64,000 nucleotides of DNA from Chloroflexota bacterium. Lineage in GTDB: Bacteria; Chloroflexota; Anaerolineae; UBA2200. The DNA lies in contig JACIWW010000009.1 in assembly GCA_014360905.1 (NCBI GenBank), positions 1-64,000 of the forward strand. The letters are read 5' to 3'. Positions 60,866 to 64,000 of the stretch are shown here, one piece after another. The notes below the pieces were generated by a model that worked only from the letters and a program-made list of their open reading frames with translations, had not been told where the DNA came from and searched no databases. Numbering within the stretch: the first letter of the stretch is position 1; every line of letters starts with the position of its first letter. A program made the translations under genes and the position numbers.

Positions 60866-60912
60866 TTACTGCTATCATCAGCAATACATGCTGACTTTTC
60901 GTGAACCAACTT

Positions 60913-61977
60913 CTATTCCCCAGCATTGCTGCCCATGTCCACCAACACCCTCAGGGCAGCTTTGCCGGCCATCAATTGATAGCCGTCCAGTATCTGTGCC
61001 AAGGGCACGCGGTAAGTAACCAGTCCCTCCAGCGGTAGCCCTTGCGCGATGTCCAACGCTTCCCGGAATTCTGCTACGGTGCAGTTAAAAGTCCCAATGA
61101 CCGCCAATTCACCATAATGAATTAAGTTTGGCTCAATCTCAACTGTGCTGCCGCGAGGCACACCGCCAAAAACCACCAGACGGCCACCTCCGCGCACCAA
61201 AGGCAACCCATCCTGAAGAGCCTGGGCATTGGGCACGGAGACCATGACCAGATCAGCGCCCATGCCTTCAGTCTCATCGCGCACTATTTGCAGCAATGGC
61301 TCTATATGCGTGTTCACCGTGATTTGTGCCCCCCAACGTCGCGCCTGAGCCAGGCGCTCATCGTGATGCCCCGCACAGATCACCTTGCCGGCGCCTAGAT
61401 GACTTGCTAAGGCTACCTGGATAAGCCCTAGCGCTCCATCGCCAATGATGACCACAGTTTCCCCTTTTTGCAGCCGCCCATGCGTGCGTAGACCCCGCAA
61501 GCACGTCCCCACTGGCTCGATCAGCGCAGCCTTCTCGTAAGACATCCCTGCGGGGATGGGTACTACTCCACCTTGCGCCACAAGCTCGGCAGGAATCAAC
61601 ACATATTCGGCTTGCGCCCCATTCTGCGTCGTCCCAAAATCAAGCATATTCACACACAGGGTAGGCGAACCCCGCTGGCAATAGAAACAATGCCCACAGG
61701 CAGTAGCGGGAGCTACTGTAACCCGATCGCCAGGCTGCAATCCCCTGACTCCGCTACCTACCTCTGCCACCTGCCCGGCAAATTCGTGGCCTAGCACGCG
61801 CGGGATGGGGAAATTCCCTGGCGGAGAGCCGCGCTGATAACTGCGCGAGTCGGAACCGCAGATGCCACAATAACGAACCCGCATCAGGACTTCCCCTGCC
61901 ACAGGGACAGGCTTCGGCACCCGCTCGACGCGGATGTCGCCCTTGCCATAATACATCGCCGCCATCATCGTCGCCAT
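60913..61977 (-). CDS. zinc-dependent alcohol/polyol dehydrogenase (MDR family)
   Basis: 354 residues from ATG 61977, eight bases after GAGGAG. Medium-chain dehydrogenase: catalytic-zinc YCGICGSDSRSY and VLGHEFAGQV, structural zinc CGHCFYCQRGSPTLC with all four Cys, and NAD site VVIIGDGALGLIQVAL. The pattern IEPVGTCLRGLR is like sorbitol or threonine dehydrogenases. It probably oxidises a sugar alcohol or an aldose-derived hydroxyl. Between the DeoR gene and the aminotransferase in the same direction. Confidence 0.9.
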   Translation of the reverse strand: MATMMAAMYYGKGDIRVERVPKPVPVAGEVLMRVRYCGICGSDSRSYQRGSPPGNFPIPRVLGHEFAGQVAEVGSGVRGLQPGDRVTVAPATACGHCFYCQRGSPTLCVNMLDFGTTQNGAQAEYVLIPAELVAQGGVVPIPAGMSYEKAALIEPVGTCLRGLRTHGRLQKGETVVIIGDGALGLIQVALASHLGAGKVICAGHHDERLAQARRWGAQITVNTHIEPLLQIVRDETEGMGADLVMVSVPNAQALQDGLPLVRGGGRLVVFGGVPRGSTVEIEPNLIHYGELAVIGTFNCTVAEFREALDIAQGLPLEGLVTYRVPLAQILDGYQLMAGKAALRVLVDMGSNAGE

Positions 61978-62016
61978 CGCTTTCACTCCTCATCTATTAC
62001 TCCAAATGACTTTCCA

Positions 62017-62868
62017 TTACGTATGAACAATGTCCGGCAGTTCAATCGCCCCTGGTAGCGAAAAGGTATCAGTAGCCGGCCTTACCGTGATCACCTCAAT
62101 GCCAAGTTCCTCCAAGGCATTTTTCATCTCGGGCGAGATCCCTGTATCCGTAATGACTCGGTGCAATAGGGTCACGGGACCAGCAATAGATGGTGCTACA
62201 CGTCCAAATTTGCTGTGATCGGCAAGGAGGATTACCTCTGCAGACAATTCCATCATCAAGCGCTTCAACACCGCCTGTTCGATTAGGCTGTTGGACAAAC
62301 CATCCGCTATCGTGATTCCCGTTGTGCCCATAAAAGCCTTGTTGGGGCGAAAACGGCGCAGCATTTCTTCCGCCAGGGGCCCAATCAGAAAATGATCTCC
62401 ATGACCAAACTCGCCATCCATGGCCGGCGCAACTGTACCGCCGGTAGAGATAAGCGTAATGCCAGGCGAATCGCACAATTGATCTAAAACACGCAGCGAG
62501 TTGGTGATCACGGTGATATTGCGCCTATTTTTCAGGGCTGCAGCAAGTTGCGCTGTAGTCGTTCCGGCATCAATGACGATCGTCTCACCCTCCTGCACCA
62601 TTTCTGCCGCGGTGCGTCCAATGGCCACCTTCTCCGCCACATGCAATTGTTCGCGCTGGCTATAGTGGATATCCCGCGTCAGCATGCCATGCACGCTGAC
62701 CGCCCCGCCATGTGTCCGCTGGCAGAGTCCCATCTTCTCCAGGCGGATCAAATCACGGCGCACCGTCATCTCCGAAACGCCCAGCATTTCGCTCAGGCTG
62801 CTGATGGATACAGCGTGCTGAACGCGCAATTGTTCATTGATCCGTTGTAAGCGCTGCTCGGCAATCAT
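62017..62868 (-). CDS. DeoR-family transcriptional regulator
   Basis: 283 residues from ATG 62868 (MIAEQRLQRI), with GGAG upstream; ATG 62889 and TTG 62913 are alternatives. N-terminal helix-turn-helix SISSLSEMLGVSEMTVRRDL and RLEKMGLCQRTHGGAVSV, then a DeoR effector domain (IVIDAGTTTAQLAAAL, ADGLSNSLIEQAVLKR, LLADHSKFGR) for sugar-phosphate binding. It probably represses the cluster that follows, including itself; its promoter at 62961 faces left. Confidence 0.9.
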   Translation of the reverse strand: MIAEQRLQRINEQLRVQHAVSISSLSEMLGVSEMTVRRDLIRLEKMGLCQRTHGGAVSVHGMLTRDIHYSQREQLHVAEKVAIGRTAAEMVQEGETIVIDAGTTTAQLAAALKNRRNITVITNSLRVLDQLCDSPGITLISTGGTVAPAMDGEFGHGDHFLIGPLAEEMLRRFRPNKAFMGTTGITIADGLSNSLIEQAVLKRLMMELSAEVILLADHSKFGRVAPSIAGPVTLLHRVITDTGISPEMKNALEELGIEVITVRPATDTFSLPGAIELPDIVHT

Positions 62869-62960
62869 TTTCGTGCTCTCCAAGCGCATCTTTCCCAGCA
62901 GTGTTTTGTCCAAGAAATGAGAATGGCTTCTCTGATGCCTCTCTATTACATTCCACCCTC

Positions 62961-62989
62961 ATCATAGCACAAAAACGCTATTTTGTCAA
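62961..62989 (-). promoter_or_regulatory. promoter of the leftward DeoR/catabolic operon
   Basis: On the minus strand TTGACA (62989-62984), 17-nt spacer, TATGAT (62966-62961). Confidence 0.75.
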
Positions 62990-63119
62990 GATTTGATAAT
63001 TTCTGTCATTTTTTGTTATTTTCTAAATAACCTATCTAAACAGGGCCAATGGTTTATGGAAACAAACAAAAAGTATTTCCTAATCAAACATATTGGGTTA
63101 CAAAATTGCTCAAAACATC

Positions 63120-63148
63120 TTGACAAATGATACAAAATATGCTATAAT
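63120..63148 (+). promoter_or_regulatory. promoter of the rightward DeoR gene
   Basis: TTGACA at 63120-63125, 17-nt spacer, TATAAT at 63143-63148: a full consensus match. Confidence 0.85.
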
Positions 63149-63181
63149 TACAAAAGTAATGAGTACTTACGGTCTTGTATC

Positions 63182-63216
63182 GAGCAACTAGGTTATCCCT
63201 CTTGACCTGATTGCTC
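63182..63216 (+). other. leader hairpin of the rightward DeoR gene
   Basis: GAGCAA (63182-63187) with TTGCTC (63211-63216), and AGGT with ACCT inside. A competing CTAGG/CCTAG pairing is possible. No T tract; could be an RNA control element. Confidence 0.4.
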
Positions 63217-63273
63217 CTAGGGCAGGATTTAACACCCGCTGAGGGGGAATTATCTGTGGTACTGGGGACAGCA

Positions 63274-64000
63274 ATGGAGCTTTCTACTGAGGTTCGTAGA
63301 GCACAGATCGTCCAATGGGCCAATGTCGAGGGCTGGGTCAGTGTCACCGAACTAGCCGATCATTTCCATATTTCAGAAGTTTCCATTCGCCGCGACCTGG
63401 AGGAGCTGGAGAAACAGGGCTTTTTGAAGCGTGTGCGCGGCGGTGCACTGCCCGTTACCAGCCATTACCGGGACGACGTCTATGCACAGCGTGCCGCCAG
63501 CAATGTGGAACAAAAGCGCCGCATTGCCCGTGCTGCTGCTACGCTCATCCAGCCCAACGATCGCATCATCCTCGACTCTGGTTCCACTGTCGCTGAATTA
63601 GCCCGGCTCATCCCCATCCTAGTCCCCCTTGGTCAACATCTCCGCATCATCACCGGCTCATTGCCGGTTGTCGAAGCCTTGACGCCCTACCCGCAAATTC
63701 AGTTGCTCGTTCTCGGTGGAATCTATCTGCACCAATACCGTACGGTTGTCGGTCCCCAAACCCTAGCCAGTCTGCAGGGACTGCATGTGGACAAAATGTT
63801 CCTCGGTTCAGATGGGCTGACCTTGGAGACGGGAACTACCACCGCCAATGTCCTGGAAGCAGAGGTAACTCAGGCCATGGCCCGCGCTGCGGATACCGTC
63901 ATTGTGCTCGCTGACTCTTCCAAAATCAACCAACAAGGTTTCACTACCGTCATGCCATTGCAGGATATAGACATCCTGATTACGGATACTGATGCGCCAG
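63274..64000 (+). CDS. DeoR-family transcriptional regulator, 3' end cut by window
   Basis: Open to the right edge (about 242 residues visible). ATG 63274 follows GGGGA; GTG 63256 with GAGGGGG is an alternative. Helix-turn-helix VSVTELADHFHISEVSIRRD and LEKQGFLKRVRGGALPVTS at about 22-65, then the DeoR sensor domain with IILDSGSTVAELARLI, HVDKMFLGSDGLTLETG and VIVLADSSKINQQGF, a DeoR C-terminal block. Homologous to the leftward DeoR at 62017 but clearly diverged. It probably begins another sugar operon beyond the window. Confidence 0.9.
   Translation, partial: MELSTEVRRAQIVQWANVEGWVSVTELADHFHISEVSIRRDLEELEKQGFLKRVRGGALPVTSHYRDDVYAQRAASNVEQKRRIARAAATLIQPNDRIILDSGSTVAELARLIPILVPLGQHLRIITGSLPVVEALTPYPQIQLLVLGGIYLHQYRTVVGPQTLASLQGLHVDKMFLGSDGLTLETGTTTANVLEAEVTQAMARAADTVIVLADSSKINQQGFTTVMPLQDIDILITDTDAP

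Larger units (their letters stand above)
62914..63273. other. AT-rich divergent control region between two DeoR genes
   Basis: Carries two outward promoters (62961-62989 and 63120-63148), repeated TTTTGTTATTTTCT-like runs near 62995-63035 that may bind DeoR proteins, and a structured leader for the rightward gene. No coding sequence seen. Confidence 0.6.

Noticed and set aside
63315-63596. Open frame of 93 codons on the plus strand near the right edge
   Set aside because: Shadow of the DeoR-family gene, which reads in a different frame from 63274 to the window edge.
1-64000. tRNA, rRNA, CRISPR array, transposase or integrase genes
   Set aside because: Intergenic regions were read on both strands and none showed such features; short palindromic repeats are the only mobile-like sequences.

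Overview
Bacterial chromosomal window, moderately GC-rich and densely coded, with no rRNA, tRNA or CRISPR that I could find and no complete mobile element. Secreted proteins with long Thr-Pro linkers and an LPL(I/V) signature near the C-terminus, a fused OMP decarboxylase-orotate phosphoribosyltransferase, many GT-C and GT2 glycosyltransferases and a flavodiiron protein together suggest a Chloroflexota (Anaerolineae-like) anaerobe. That placement is inference: no marker gene was compared. Promoters look like ordinary sigma-70 types (TTGACA, 16-18 nt, TATAAT) and several genes appear leaderless or nearly so.

Layout. 0.3-2.4 kb: a GT-C membrane glycosyltransferase whose 5'UTR is a dispersed palindromic repeat. 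2.5-3.1 kb: a decayed secreted-protein gene. 3.2-8.8 kb: de novo pyrimidine operon pyrC-pyrB-pyrFE-pyrD-pyrK, preceded by a promoter, a 55-codon leader ORF and two intrinsic terminators, an arrangement resembling pyrBI-type attenuation. 9.0-18.7 kb: an unusual four-gene cluster: a DppB-like permease; a DppC-like permease fused to a degenerate M28 peptidase domain; a membrane-anchored TolB-like propeller; and a 1639-residue exported protein carrying an intact M28 peptidase, an HExxH metallopeptidase and a second, degenerate M28 domain. This is the best candidate for an undescribed system, perhaps extracellular peptide processing coupled to uptake. 18.8-25.3 kb (minus): TetR-controlled ABC-2 exporter with two ATPases, one permease and two HlyD-type adaptors.

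25.4-35.6 kb: a secreted papain-like protease, lipid kinase, alkaline-phosphatase-like membrane enzyme, RmlD, two GT2 enzymes and a GT-C enzyme (surface glycan or lipid-linked sugar synthesis). 35.7-40.0 kb: PRPP synthetase, radical SAM protein, adenosine deaminase and a PgeF/laccase-fold enzyme (nucleoside metabolism). 40.2-44.7 kb: unknown small protein, flavodiiron protein, ornithine cyclodeaminase-like enzyme, proC, yggT, DUF167. 44.7-49.5 kb (minus): ATPase-propeller fusion, FAD oxidoreductase, zinc-ribbon coiled-coil protein, rhomboid protease. 49.6-58.5 kb: MiaB-like enzyme, EbsC/YbaK deacylase, NagD-like phosphatase, galactokinase (minus), subtilase, galU, site-2 protease and a stand-alone CBM48 protein.

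58.5-58.9 kb is gene-free and full of inverted repeats, including a pseudoknot-like arrangement. 58.9-62.9 kb (minus) is a probable sugar/polyol catabolic operon (DeoR regulator, zinc dehydrogenase, class III aminotransferase, SIS isomerase), facing a second DeoR-family gene that runs off the right edge.
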